From positions 186,001 to 250,000 of the forward strand of contig NZ_FQWI01000007.1 in NCBI RefSeq assembly GCF_900129615.1: 64,000 nt of DNA, read 5' to 3'. Position numbers and translations under genes: made by a program. This document shows, piece after piece, positions 41,495-49,971 of the stretch. Below the pieces are notes generated by a model, which ran no database searches, was not told the DNA's origin, and was given only the letters and a program-made list of their open reading frames with translations. Source of the stretch: Pectobacterium carotovorum (GTDB lineage Bacteria > Pseudomonadota > Gammaproteobacteria > Enterobacterales > Enterobacteriaceae). Numbering within the stretch: the stretch's first letter is position 1; every line of letters starts with the position of its first letter.

Positions 41495-42859
41495 ATGAGT
41501 AATACCGACACCATCGTCGCCCAAGCCACGCCACCGGGACGCGGAGGCGTGGGTATTTTACGCATTTCAGGACAGGCCGCCGCCGAAGTCGCGCATACCG
41601 TTCTGGGCAAGCTTCCCAAGCCTCGCCACGCCGATTATCTGCCGTTCCGTGATGCCAACGGCACCACGCTCGATCAGGGTATCGCCCTCTGGTTTCCTGG
41701 CCCGAACTCCTTTACGGGGGAAGATGTGCTGGAGCTTCAGGGTCACGGCGGTCCGGTTATTCTTGATTTACTCCTGCAACGTATCCTGACGCTATCTAAC
41801 GTGCGGATTGCGCGTCCTGGTGAATTCTCTGAACGTGCCTTCCTGAACGACAAACTCGATCTTGCACAGGCGGAAGCCATTGCCGATCTGATTGATGCCA
41901 GCTCGGAACAGGCCGCGCGCTCAGCGCTGAACTCTCTGCAAGGCGTATTTTCCACCCGTATAAATCAGTTAGTGGAAGCACTCACTCACCTGCGAATCTA
42001 CGTCGAAGCTGCCATCGACTTCCCGGATGAAGAGATCGACTTTCTCTCTGATGGCAAAATTGAAGCACAGCTCAATGGCGTGATGGCCGATCTGGACGCC
42101 GTCAGAGCTGAAGCGCATCAGGGTAGCCTGCTGCGGGAAGGGATGAAGGTCGTGATTGCGGGTCGCCCTAATGCCGGTAAATCCAGCTTACTCAATGCGT
42201 TAGCCGGTCGTGAAGCTGCCATTGTGACTGACATCGCGGGCACCACACGCGACGTACTACGTGAACATATCCATATCGACGGCATGCCGCTGCATATCAT
42301 CGACACCGCCGGGCTGCGCGATGCCAGCGACGAAGTCGAGCGCATTGGTATTGAGCGCGCCTGGCAGGAAATCGAACAGGCCGATCGTGTGCTATTCATG
42401 GTAGACGGCACCACCACGCAGGCGACCGAGCCTGAGCAGATCTGGCCAGAATTTATGGCGCGCCTACCAAAAACGCTGCCGATTACCGTGGTACGCAACA
42501 AAGCCGACGTGACTGGCGAAGCGCTCGGCATCGAAGATGTGAATACTCACTCACTTATCCGACTTTCCGCCCGCACGGGTGAAGGCATCGATACGCTACG
42601 CGACCACCTCAAGCAAAGCATGGGATTCACCAGCAATACAGAAGGTGGTTTCCTGGCTCGACGTCGTCACCTGCAAGCACTCGAACTGGCTGCACAGCAT
42701 CTGATTCAGGGGAAAGAACAGCTGGTGAGCGCCTACGCAGGTGAATTGCTGGCAGAAGAACTGCGGCTGGCACAGCTGGCCCTGAGTGAAATCACCGGCG
42801 AGTTCACCTCTGACGACCTGTTGGGGCGTATTTTTTCGAGTTTTTGTATTGGGAAGTGA
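41495..42859 (+). CDS. mnmE: tRNA modification GTPase MnmE
   Basis: With MnmG it installs the 5-carboxymethylaminomethyl group on wobble uridine 34. The 454 residues begin with the formyl-THF-binding domain ([21 protein letters not shown]), followed by helical regions split by a G domain: [10 protein letters not shown] (about 223-232), [15 protein letters not shown] and NKAD. It ends in FCIGK, with the conserved catalytic Cys three residues from the end. In E. coli tnaCAB follows; here the hipBA module does. Confidence 0.99.
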   Translation: MSNTDTIVAQATPPGRGGVGILRISGQAAAEVAHTVLGKLPKPRHADYLPFRDANGTTLDQGIALWFPGPNSFTGEDVLELQGHGGPVILDLLLQRILTLSNVRIARPGEFSERAFLNDKLDLAQAEAIADLIDASSEQAARSALNSLQGVFSTRINQLVEALTHLRIYVEAAIDFPDEEIDFLSDGKIEAQLNGVMADLDAVRAEAHQGSLLREGMKVVIAGRPNAGKSSLLNALAGREAAIVTDIAGTTRDVLREHIHIDGMPLHIIDTAGLRDASDEVERIGIERAWQEIEQADRVLFMVDGTTTQATEPEQIWPEFMARLPKTLPITVVRNKADVTGEALGIEDVNTHSLIRLSARTGEGIDTLRDHLKQSMGFTSNTEGGFLARRRHLQALELAAQHLIQGKEQLVSAYAGELLAEELRLAQLALSEITGEFTSDDLLGRIFSSFCIGK

Positions 42860-42891
42860 TTTGCTCTCCCCGATATTATTCGTCGGGGAAA

Positions 42892-44217
42892 TTACTCCCA
42901 TCCTCTCATGAGCCGTCTCGATCTGGCCTGCAATCCGGCCAGAATTGCCTCACTGATATGAGTAGGAAAATCCACAGGCAGTTGGCTTCCAACAGTCGTC
43001 ATAACGGTCTCAACGGTGTTTGAAAACTCCACCAGAATGTTTTCCATCGATTCTCTGGCAAACCCAACGGCCTTAGCCGTCTGGAAAAAATGTCGGGGAA
43101 AGATCTGCTCAATCGCATATTTCTTGCCTCTTGAGCCAGTTAATCCCATCGCCAGTTTGGCCTCTCTGCGGTCAATTCCCCGTCCGCCCATCGCCGGATA
43201 CATAGAGAGAATGTCATAGAAAGGTGTGAGTCGATATCGCCCCTCAGATTCAATAAACAGGGAAAAGTTTTTCGCATGACCATCCGTTGCAGCCAATAGC
43301 CAAAACAGTACCTGAGCCTGCATAAAGCGATAACGATCTCTTTCTGGATCAACCGAACCCAATAGAAACGACATAATGGCGGAAATACCCGGTCCACCAT
43401 GATTTTCATATTTCAGTGCGGAAGGAACGTTTAATACCTGACAAAAATCCTCTTGTGGTAGCCGCATAATCCAACTGACATCCGAGGCGTATTTACGATC
43501 AAAACGCTCCACCGCCAACGCCTTTATCTTGCCAGCGTTGATCATAAAACAGTGCGGCACTGGCAGCCCAAATGCCTTGGCAATGAGCAAACACAGATAC
43601 TCATTTTCAACGCTGTCAGACATATCAATTGAGTAAGAGTGACTCTCGATTTTACCAATCGGTAGCTTGATGATGTGGGTAGTTGGTGTGGCATTGAGAG
43701 GCAGGCACCAGTGATCATCCAGATAAAGCAGCGCCGTCTTTTCCTGTGCACCTGCGATAGAAATACGAAAATCGTCTTCAGTATCAATCATACCCAGCGG
43801 GGCATCGGACAGATATCCGGTCAGTATGTTTTCAAGCTGCTGCTCGGATAAGGTTTTGTATTCGATCTTTTTTATATCGTGCACAGGTGTACCCTGCGGC
43901 ACTAATTGCAACGCCCCGACACTGTCTTGCCCCACTTTAGCCAGCAGATCAAACGGTTGGGTGGAGTCAGCGTGATGTCTGGCGACAATGCGTCTTCTGA
44001 TATCCGGGTTATCCGGCAACAAATTATCGAAGAAATTATAAACCTCATCACCTCGATAGGGCTGATGACGTAGCGGCATAGAAAGCGAAATGGGGCGACT
44101 CCCCGGCAATCCGAGCCAGTTCGCATCATAGGAAAAATGATGTGCCCCACTGCCCGTTTTGGTCAGAATCCCCACCCGATAGCCGTTCATGTAAACATCG
44201 AGCGCAGCCATTACCAT
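42892..44217 (-). CDS. hipA: Type II toxin HipA, Ser/Thr protein kinase
   Basis: Toxin kinase; E. coli HipA phosphorylates glutamyl-tRNA synthetase (GltX), triggering the stringent response and persistence. The 441 residues match the 440-residue E. coli length. Visible features are the N-subdomain (VYMNGYRVGILTKTGSGAHHFSYD in part), the regulatory Ser/P-loop region ISIAGAQEKTALLYL (about 150-164), the catalytic loop LLAATDGHAKNFSLF (about 305) and the metal Asp in FYDILSMYP. All catalytic residues are retained, so it should be active. Its ATG overlaps the hipB stop; a second ATG two codons later (44211) is equally possible. Confidence 0.95.
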   Translation of the reverse strand: MVMAALDVYMNGYRVGILTKTGSGAHHFSYDANWLGLPGSRPISLSMPLRHQPYRGDEVYNFFDNLLPDNPDIRRRIVARHHADSTQPFDLLAKVGQDSVGALQLVPQGTPVHDIKKIEYKTLSEQQLENILTGYLSDAPLGMIDTEDDFRISIAGAQEKTALLYLDDHWCLPLNATPTTHIIKLPIGKIESHSYSIDMSDSVENEYLCLLIAKAFGLPVPHCFMINAGKIKALAVERFDRKYASDVSWIMRLPQEDFCQVLNVPSALKYENHGGPGISAIMSFLLGSVDPERDRYRFMQAQVLFWLLAATDGHAKNFSLFIESEGRYRLTPFYDILSMYPAMGGRGIDRREAKLAMGLTGSRGKKYAIEQIFPRHFFQTAKAVGFARESMENILVEFSNTVETVMTTVGSQLPVDFPTHISEAILAGLQARSRRLMRGWE

Positions 44218-44477
44218 TCTTCCTTCCAGGATGATGCAACAGAGGCTTCGTTATTGGTGGTGTCCACATTCCTGGGCGTAACAGTAAGTTCTAAATTCAA
44301 TGCCGACAGGATTTTAAAGAAGGTTTCCAGCTTGGTGGAATCAGGATGTTGCTCGAAGCTGGATACCGTATCCTGGCGAATACCCACTTTACTGGCCACT
44401 TTCCCTTGTGAAAGCTTCTGCGTGATACGAACATCTTTCAGGTAGCTGCTAAGCTGCTTGCTGTTGGTGACCTTCAT
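44211..44477 (-). CDS. hipB: Antitoxin HipB, XRE-family repressor
   Basis: DNA-binding antitoxin that sequesters HipA and represses hipBA. It is 88 residues, as in E. coli. The HTH is KLSQGKVASKVGIRQDTVSSFE (quoted within 20: QGKVASKVGIRQDTVSSF) and the protein ends SSWKEEW; a flexible C-terminal tail ending in Glu-Trp is also found in E. coli HipB, where it promotes Lon degradation. Upstream lie four regularly spaced operator-like sites. Confidence 0.95.
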   Translation of the reverse strand: MKVTNSKQLSSYLKDVRITQKLSQGKVASKVGIRQDTVSSFEQHPDSTKLETFFKILSALNLELTVTPRNVDTTNNEASVASSWKEEW

Positions 44478-44486
44478 CCTCTTATC

Positions 44487-44590
44487 CTACCGGTTATAGA
44501 CGGTAGAATAAATATTACACGCTTTAGCAGGTAAAACAAGAATTACACGCTATAACCGTTAACCGTGCATTTACCTGTTATGGCGTGTAA
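44487..44590. promoter_or_regulatory. Array of four 20-bp HipB operator candidates at 28-bp spacing
   Basis: Four partly palindromic 20-bp sites start at 44487, 44515, 44543 and 44571, exactly 28 bp apart: CTACCGGTTATAGACGGTAG, TTACACGCTTTAGCAGGTAA, TTACACGCTATAACCGTTAA, TTACCTGTTATGGCGTGTAA. Sites 1 and 4 align best when inverted. The shared form is YTAC-N12-GTAR (TTAA in site 3). Site 2 covers the hipBA promoter and site 4 the -35 region of the divergent gene. Confidence 0.75.
44512..44539 (-). promoter_or_regulatory. Probable hipBA promoter
   Basis: On the minus strand TTGTTT (44534-44539), a 16-bp spacer and TAATAT (44512-44517) form a sigma-70-like promoter 35 bp before hipB. Operator 2 lies within it, which fits autorepression. 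Confidence 0.55.
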
Positions 44591-44597
44591 ATAGAAT
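44570..44597 (+). promoter_or_regulatory. Probable promoter of the DUF6933 gene
   Basis: TTTACC (44570-44575), a 16-bp spacer and TAGAAT (44592-44597) face the gene at 44638. Operator 4 (44571-44590) overlaps the -35 and spacer, so HipB may also repress this gene. Confidence 0.45.
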
Positions 44598-44637
44598 ATA
44601 AGCAATAAGGCGGGTACAGAAGAACAAGGGGGATAAG

Positions 44638-45201
44638 ATGATTCAACTTCATGCCACACACAAACTATTCAGTCATTTACCACTGAATGACAGCAGTCAA
44701 CTTGCTGTTACACCACGCAGCCAGTGGTTATTTACGCAACCCACCGTAGATATCAACCCACTGAGCAGTTGGCACGGAAATCTAATCACCTTACAGAGCC
44801 GGAATTGCGTACTGCTAGTTCAGGACGCCACCCGATTTCCTTTGGTACTTCCGGCGTTGATAAAGAAGGATTTCGCAGAGCTAAACGACCACTTCACGGA
44901 TAGCTTCATCAATACCCTACTCAAGTGTGGTGCAGATGAAGATCAACTCAACGCAGCACAACATTATTTACGCCCACTTCAGGTGGATACGCAGTGCAGC
45001 CGTTCTGTGCAGGGCACATTGAATCAGATGAAAGGGGATATTGAGCACATTGTGCGATTTGATAACCTCAACATTGCTGAATTGGCGGGTTACTCCCTCG
45101 GTCAATCACTAGCTGATAGACCCTGTTCAGTTAAAGATCGCGGATATCTTTGGCCACAGAAAGAAATGCTGTCATTACTGTCTAGGTTAGCGGTTGTGTA
45201 A
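44638..45201 (+). CDS. DUF6933-like hypothetical protein, divergent from hipBA
   Basis: A 187-residue cytosolic protein without signal peptide or helices. It begins IQLHATHKLFSHLPL and contains SSWHGNLITLQSRNCVLLVQ and DATRFPLVLPALIKKDFAEL, a pattern I associate with the DUF6933 family of unknown function. The C-terminal half (NQMKGDIEHIVRF) is less conserved. A strong AAGGGGGA ribosome binding site precedes the ATG and a terminator follows. Base composition is more AT-rich than the backbone, like hipBA, suggesting shared acquisition. Its promoter overlaps the HipB operator array. Confidence 0.75.
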   Translation: MIQLHATHKLFSHLPLNDSSQLAVTPRSQWLFTQPTVDINPLSSWHGNLITLQSRNCVLLVQDATRFPLVLPALIKKDFAELNDHFTDSFINTLLKCGADEDQLNAAQHYLRPLQVDTQCSRSVQGTLNQMKGDIEHIVRFDNLNIAELAGYSLGQSLADRPCSVKDRGYLWPQKEMLSLLSRLAVV

Positions 45202-45205
45202 TAGT

Positions 45206-45238
45206 AATCGGCCCAGAACTATCCCCGAGCCGATTTTT
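45206..45238 (+). terminator. Terminator after the DUF6933 gene
   Basis: AATCGGC (45206-45212) and GCCGATT (45229-45235) form a stem closed by a long loop, followed by TTTTT. It lies 5 bp past the stop codon and 20 bp before the convergent qorB end. Confidence 0.65.
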
Positions 45239-45257
45239 AAGCGTTACTTTTTAGGCG

Positions 45258-46109
45258 TTATTTCAGCGTCGCTTTCACTACCGCAGACAGCGGCGTTGTT
45301 GGGCGACCAATCAGGCGACTCAGTTGCTTACCGTCATCAAACAGACCACCTTTGGATGCGCCAGTGTCTGAATCCGCAATAATCTGCGCAAAGACATCGG
45401 GTAGCCCGGCTGAAACCAGCGCGGCGGCAAACTCCGCTTCAGACAGGTTTTGATAACCGATATTTTTACCAGACTGTTTGCTGACTTCCGCCGCCAGCTC
45501 TGCCAGCGTGTAAGGCTCATCACCAGCCAGTTCGTAAACCTTGCCAGCCTGTCCTTCCTGCGTCAGCACCGCGACCGCAGCGGCAGCGAAATCTTCGCGC
45601 GTTGCTGAGGTAATTTTCCCCTCACCTGCGCTACCGATAAATACACCGTGTTCCAGCGCAGCAGGGATGCTGGCCGCGTAGTTTTCGGTATACCAGCCGT
45701 TGCGCAGCAAGACATGCGGTAAGCCAGACGCTTTCAGAAGCGCTTCTGTCTGCTGATGCTCTGCTGCCAGCGCCAGAGGCGATTTATCCGCGTGTAACAG
45801 GCTGGTGTATGCGACCAGCTTCACACCAGCTTTCACCGCCGCATCGATGACATTGCGGTGTTGTACCGCACGCTGACCCACTTCGCTCGAAGAGATCAGC
45901 AGCACCTTATCCACACCTTGCAGCGCGGAAGCCAGCGCTTCTGGCTGATTGTAATCCGCGGCTTTCACCTGCACGCCTTTTGCCGACAGATCGGCAACTT
46001 TATTCACATCACGCACCAGCGCCACGATATCGTTCGCCGGAACCTTCTCTAACAGTTGTTTGATAACCAAACGGCCCAGTTGGCCGGATGCACCAGTAAT
46101 AGCAATCAT
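45258..46109 (-). CDS. qorB: NAD(P)H:quinone oxidoreductase QorB (YtfG)
   Basis: Cytosolic NADPH-dependent quinone reductase of the atypical SDR (NmrA-like) type. The 283 residues have the Rossmann motif ITGASGQLG (residues 4-12), DKVLLISSSEVGQRAVQHRN, VAYTSLLHADKSPLAL and LLRNGWYTENY, all matching E. coli QorB. It is divergent from the HxlR regulator, as in the E. coli ytfG-ytfH pair. Confidence 0.95.
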   Translation of the reverse strand: MIAITGASGQLGRLVIKQLLEKVPANDIVALVRDVNKVADLSAKGVQVKAADYNQPEALASALQGVDKVLLISSSEVGQRAVQHRNVIDAAVKAGVKLVAYTSLLHADKSPLALAAEHQQTEALLKASGLPHVLLRNGWYTENYAASIPAALEHGVFIGSAGEGKITSATREDFAAAAVAVLTQEGQAGKVYELAGDEPYTLAELAAEVSKQSGKNIGYQNLSEAEFAAALVSAGLPDVFAQIIADSDTGASKGGLFDDGKQLSRLIGRPTTPLSAVVKATLK

Positions 46110-46195
46110 CTCAAGCTCCTTTATTGACTGTCTTTTATTAACCGTCTTTTGTTAACAAGAACTGGCTGGCATAATATCGGCAAAGCTAATTTTAA

Positions 46196-46207
46196 GTAAG
46201 TACATAC
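46196..46207. promoter_or_regulatory. Candidate HxlR-type operator between qorB and qorR
   Basis: GTAAGTACATAC is an imperfect palindrome around GTAC; a related GTAAGTATA follows at 46214. HxlR regulators of quinone reductases bind short TACT/AGTA-like repeats. It lies 16 bp before the qorR start. Confidence 0.35.
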
Positions 46208-46222
46208 ATAAAGGTAAGTATA

Positions 46223-46633
46223 GTGAATCAATCCAAAACACCAGCAGATTTATTGCTACCCATTCTGCCAGCTGGTGATGTCTTTGCTGAGAAATGTCCG
46301 TCTCGCCAGATACTTAACCACGTTACCAGTCGCTGGGGTGTACTGATTTTGATCGCATTACTTGATGATACGCATCGCTTCAGCCAGTTGCGTCGACGGA
46401 TTGGCGGCGTGAGCGAGCGCATGTTGGCGCAAACCCTACAATGGCTGGAAAGTGATGGTTTTGTCCTGCGAACAGCCTATCCGGTTGTTCCGCCGCATGT
46501 TGAGTACAGCCTGACACCGTTAGGCAAAGAGGTTGGCGAGCGGGTAAAAGAGTTGGCGGTATGGGTCGAAGGGAATCTGGACGACATTCTGGCAGCGCAG
46601 CAGTCCAGCGAGCAACAATCCATCAAACCATAA
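46223..46633 (+). CDS. qorR: HxlR-family redox-sensing regulator (QorR/YtfH)
   Basis: Winged-helix regulator of 136 residues, the likely repressor of divergent qorB. It has the N-terminal sensor Cys in FAEKCPSRQILNHVTSRWG (Cys25 region), the HTH FSQLRRRIGGVSERMLAQTL and YPVVPPHVEYSLTPLG, all as in E. coli YtfH. GTG 46223 is chosen because AAGG lies 8 bp ahead. The C-terminal Gln/Ser tail is longer than in E. coli. Confidence 0.9.
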   Translation: MNQSKTPADLLLPILPAGDVFAEKCPSRQILNHVTSRWGVLILIALLDDTHRFSQLRRRIGGVSERMLAQTLQWLESDGFVLRTAYPVVPPHVEYSLTPLGKEVGERVKELAVWVEGNLDDILAAQQSSEQQSIKP

Positions 46634-46682
46634 TCAAACGATCATCGATAAAACAATGCGCGTCATGGACAGAGGAGCTTAC

Positions 46683-47237
46683 TCAGGAAGAAGCCGTACG
46701 CTCAGGTAGCAGGCGGGAAATATCAGAGAAAATGGCTTTCCAGGTCTCGTCATCGACCGCCATAAAGCCAAAATAGCGCAGCAGGAATGCCCCTTCGGAT
46801 GCCAGAAACGCCAGCCGAGCATCTCGCCCTTCCTGCGAATTCAGATCAAGCCCTGCCAACTGGCTGTCATACCACGCCTGCGATCTAGCAAGGTGTTCAG
46901 GCATATTCAACAGCGAGGCCATCATGCCCGCCGCCCGATCGCCTTCTGCAGCATCCGTCCGATAAGTGATATCAACGTGTGCACGCACCCTGGCTTCCCG
47001 GCTATCATCCGTACCGATGCACACGGCAGCCATCTCATCAAACTCGTCTTCCCAACGCTGATACATCGCGTTAATTAGCTCATCTTTCGTCCCGAAGCTC
47101 GACTGAATACCGCCTTTTGTCACGCCCGCAGCTTTAGCGACTGCATCGATCGTCAGCGCAGCCGTTCCCTGCGTGCGGACAATCTGCTCCGCCGCATCCA
47201 ACACGCATGCACGATTAATGCTCTTATGACGCCCCAT
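46683..47237 (-). CDS. TetR-family transcriptional regulator, probable repressor of the divergent efflux gene
   Basis: DNA-binding repressor of 184 residues with the TetR N-terminal HTH (SINRACVLDAAEQIVRTQGT ... VAKAAGVTKGGIQSSFGTK) and a helical ligand-binding domain. It is divergent from the SmvA-like transporter gene, 103 bp away, with a palindrome in between. By analogy with SmvR-SmvA it may respond to biocides or cationic drugs. Confidence 0.88.
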   Translation of the reverse strand: MGRHKSINRACVLDAAEQIVRTQGTAALTIDAVAKAAGVTKGGIQSSFGTKDELINAMYQRWEDEFDEMAAVCIGTDDSREARVRAHVDITYRTDAAEGDRAAGMMASLLNMPEHLARSQAWYDSQLAGLDLNSQEGRDARLAFLASEGAFLLRYFGFMAVDDETWKAIFSDISRLLPERTASS

Positions 47238-47252
47238 ATCTTCCCCAATTTA

Positions 47253-47268
47253 AAATACGTTTGTATTT
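47253..47268. promoter_or_regulatory. Candidate TetR-type operator
   Basis: AAATAC-GTTT-GTATTT is a perfect 6-bp inverted repeat with flanking A/T symmetry (TTTAAAATAC ... GTATTTAAAA). It lies 15 bp upstream of the TetR start, in position to repress both divergent genes. Confidence 0.6.
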
Positions 47269-47340
47269 AAAAGGCAATTCTATATCATCGGAACGCTATC
47301 CAACAGATGAAAAATAGAAGTTCAAGGTAGAGATCCTGCT

Positions 47341-48843
47341 ATGCAATCACCAAAGAAGTGGCTGATCCTGGCCATTGTTTCCAGCGCACTGTTCCTGATT
47401 GTTATCGACATGACGGTGCTGTACACCGCACTCCCGACACTGACTCACGACCTGCACGCGACTGCATCGGAAAAGCTGTGGATCGTTAATATCTATGCGC
47501 TGGTTGCCTCCGGTTTACTGCTGGGTACGGGCACATTGGGCGATAAGCTGGGCCATAAACCTCTATTTATTTCCGGGCTGGTGGTCTTTGGTGCGGCGTC
47601 CTTGTTTGCCGCTTATTCGCCCACACCCAGTCTGCTTATCGCTGCTCGCGCGCTACTGGCAGTAGGTGCGGCGATGATGATGCCCGCCACACTGTCGATT
47701 ATTCGTCTGACATTTACTGATGAACGGGAACGCGCACTGGCGATCGGTATCTGGGCTGCGGTGGCCTCCGGCGGCGCAGCGTTTGGTCCCGTGATGGGCG
47801 GAATACTGCTTGAGTACTTCTGGTGGGGATCGGTTTTCCTCATTAACGTACCAGTCGTTTTGCTTGCGCTCATCATGGGAATCACCGTGATTCCACACCG
47901 GCCGGGCAATGCCTCCCACCGCTGGGATTTCATCGGTTCTCTATTAATCATGGTAGGTTTGATTGGTATCACCTATGCCATCAAAGAGCTGGGCAAGCGG
48001 GTTCCGTCTTATGAAGATGCGCTCATCGCTCTGCTCATCGGCGTGGCGTTCATTACCCTGTTCGTTCGGCGTCAGCGTAACAGCAAGCATCCTCTGGTCG
48101 ATTTCTCTCTCTTCCGCCTGCGGCCTTTCAGCGCGGCCGTGGCCGCCGCTATCGTGGCTGCAGCCGCCTTGATCGGCATGGAGCTGGCTTTCACCCAGCG
48201 ATTGCAGCTCGTCGTCGGACTGTCTCCGCTACAGGCGGGATTATTCATTTTACCGCTGTCGCTGGCGTCTTTTATCTCTGGCCCGTTAACCGGAAAGATA
48301 CTGCCGCGTGTGAATAGCGGAACAATGCTAGCCGCTGGCCTGTTGATTTCGGGGCTGGGAATGGGAAGCTACCTGCTGCTGCACAATGCGCCCACCATTA
48401 TACAAATCATCAGCCTAACCGTTATTGGCGCAGGCGTGGGCTCCACCATGACGGCTGCATCGAGCACCATTATGCAGGTTGCGCCAGCGTCAAAAGCGGG
48501 TATGGCGGCGTCAATCGAAGAAGTGTCGTATGAATTAGGGGGCGCGACGGGCGTGACGCTGATGGGCAGTTTGCTGTCTTTCGCTTATTCCGCAACGTTT
48601 ATGCTACCCGCTGGGTTTGCCGCACCGGACACCGCGTATGACAGCCTGGACGAGGCATTAATCTTTGCCGAATCCTTACCGGAAAATATGCGACAGGTGC
48701 TTACCACACAGGCCCATTCTGCCTTTGATTCGGGTTTTTCCATTGTGCTGGCCGCAGCCACGCTGATCCTGCTGCTGACCGCGGCCTTCGTCTGGACAAC
48801 CCGCCATAATAAACAGCATCGTCATCAGGCTGCTGATGTATAG
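47341..48843 (+). CDS. MFS drug efflux transporter, DHA2 family, SmvA-like
   Basis: Fourteen-helix proton antiporter of 500 residues. DHA2 signatures: SSALFLIVIDMTVLYTALPT (motif D1), GDKLGHKPLFISGL (motif A) and GIWAAVASGGAAFGPVMGGI (motif C, typical of exporters). The latter half includes GMAASIEEVSYELGGATGVT, as in SmvA/QacA-type pumps. Acidic Asp in the first helix (VIDMT) is consistent with transport of quaternary ammonium or dye cations. The divergent TetR gene is the probable local repressor. Confidence 0.88.
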   Translation: MQSPKKWLILAIVSSALFLIVIDMTVLYTALPTLTHDLHATASEKLWIVNIYALVASGLLLGTGTLGDKLGHKPLFISGLVVFGAASLFAAYSPTPSLLIAARALLAVGAAMMMPATLSIIRLTFTDERERALAIGIWAAVASGGAAFGPVMGGILLEYFWWGSVFLINVPVVLLALIMGITVIPHRPGNASHRWDFIGSLLIMVGLIGITYAIKELGKRVPSYEDALIALLIGVAFITLFVRRQRNSKHPLVDFSLFRLRPFSAAVAAAIVAAAALIGMELAFTQRLQLVVGLSPLQAGLFILPLSLASFISGPLTGKILPRVNSGTMLAAGLLISGLGMGSYLLLHNAPTIIQIISLTVIGAGVGSTMTAASSTIMQVAPASKAGMAASIEEVSYELGGATGVTLMGSLLSFAYSATFMLPAGFAAPDTAYDSLDEALIFAESLPENMRQVLTTQAHSAFDSGFSIVLAAATLILLLTAAFVWTTRHNKQHRHQAADV

Positions 48844-48860
48844 CACTCGGTTAAGACGAT

Positions 48861-48890
48861 AAAAAACGCCGTTCAATAATGAACGGCGTT
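48861..48890 (-). terminator. Terminator of the CsgG-DUF4810-DUF799 operon
   Basis: AACGCCGTTCA and TGAACGGCGTT form a perfect 11-bp stem with a 4-base loop, followed on the minus strand by TTTT. It separates the operon from the convergent efflux gene. Confidence 0.85.
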
Positions 48891-48937
48891 GATGATGTAG
48901 CGGTGTACTACCATGTAACGATGTACTACCTAGAAAT

Positions 48938-49597
48938 TTAGTAGGTTTCTTTACCGTATTGCAGTGAACGAGGCCCGTACAGCATACCGCGTGGATTACC
49001 CGCCGCCAGCAGGCGCGCGCTGGTCACGCCAGCAACATCGTGGCCTTTATCGGAGATCGTGTCTGCGATTTGATTCACCGCAGCCTGTACCAGAATACCG
49101 ATGATGCCGCCGTTAGAATTTGACTGCTGTTCGTTGCTGGACGCCGTTGCGCTTCCGCTCCACAGCAGTTTTCCGGTACGCAGATCAACCAGACGCGCAT
49201 CCGCAGAAACGCGGGTTTCGCTATTAATCACGATGTATGACGTGCCGTACTCTTTTACGTCCAAATACAGCGCAGCATCAGCACCAAAGATTTGATGCAG
49301 CTTCGCCGTACTCAGCGCATGAATATCCGCCGCGGTCGACAGACCATTCTGTTTGAACGTTTCGTCCACTACAGCGACAGGCAAGACGTAATAACCCGAC
49401 TCCGCCAGCGGATACGTGACCTGAGAAAGCAGGCTATAGCTCGCTTTCACATCCGGGGAATGGTTAACAGGCGGCAATACCAGAATGGACTTAGGCTTGC
49501 TCTGCTTAAATGCCGTGTAATCATAAGGAACGGGTTTAGCACAGCCGGTCAACACCAGCGCAAAAACCAGACCACATAATCCTAAGAAACGATTCAT
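48938..49597 (-). CDS. DUF799 (GNA1162-family) lipoprotein
   Basis: Outer-membrane or periplasmic lipoprotein of 219 residues; function unknown. The signal sequence ends LVLTGC (lipobox Cys19). The body follows the DUF799 pattern: KSILVLPPVNHSPDVKASYS, YPLAESGYYVLPVAVVDETF and LHQIFGADAALYLDVKEYGT, a TolB-N/CsgG-like alpha-beta domain. It is the third gene of a CsgG-DUF4810-DUF799 operon and overlaps DUF4810 by four bases. Confidence 0.88.
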   Translation of the reverse strand: MNRFLGLCGLVFALVLTGCAKPVPYDYTAFKQSKPKSILVLPPVNHSPDVKASYSLLSQVTYPLAESGYYVLPVAVVDETFKQNGLSTAADIHALSTAKLHQIFGADAALYLDVKEYGTSYIVINSETRVSADARLVDLRTGKLLWSGSATASSNEQQSNSNGGIIGILVQAAVNQIADTISDKGHDVAGVTSARLLAAGNPRGMLYGPRSLQYGKETY

Positions 49598-49953
49598 TTA
49601 ATGCTCCCTTTATTTTTACTCAACAGGAAGTCCATAAAAGGTGCTGATTCAGGGAATTTCGCTTTTTCAGTTTCAAACTGTTGGCGAGCTTCACTATCAC
49701 GGCCAGTATTGGCGTACAGCAACCCGAGTTGAGCATAGAGTCCCGGCGGGACAGGTTTATTGGCGGCTTTGGCTTTTTCGATCGATTCATTCAAAGCAAG
49801 AATCTGCTGCTCTGGGCCGACTTTATCCTGTTGATAATAATCGTAAAGCGCAGGCTGATATTTATCCCAGCTGTAAATCGTTTTTGGCGCAGACGCACAG
49901 CCTGCTAATACTGCCGCTGCCAGTAGCAGGACAATTTTCTTATGAGATAACAT
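49594..49953 (-). CDS. DUF4810 lipoprotein
   Basis: Small lipoprotein of 119 residues. The signal sequence ends VLAGC (Cys19). The core SWDKYQPALYDYYQQDK and PVPPGLYAQLGLLYANTGRD suggests a short TPR-like helical repeat that could mediate contacts between the other two lipoproteins. It is the middle gene of the trio, 18 bp after the CsgG-like gene. No function is known to me. Confidence 0.88.
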   Translation of the reverse strand: MLSHKKIVLLLAAAVLAGCASAPKTIYSWDKYQPALYDYYQQDKVGPEQQILALNESIEKAKAANKPVPPGLYAQLGLLYANTGRDSEARQQFETEKAKFPESAPFMDFLLSKNKGSIK

Positions 49954-49971
49954 GGTTATATTCCTATTCCA

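Noticed and set aside
42866-42890. Terminator between mnmE and hipA
   Set aside because: CCCCGA/TCGGGG stem is visible but has only AAATT after it on the plus strand and no T-run on the minus strand.
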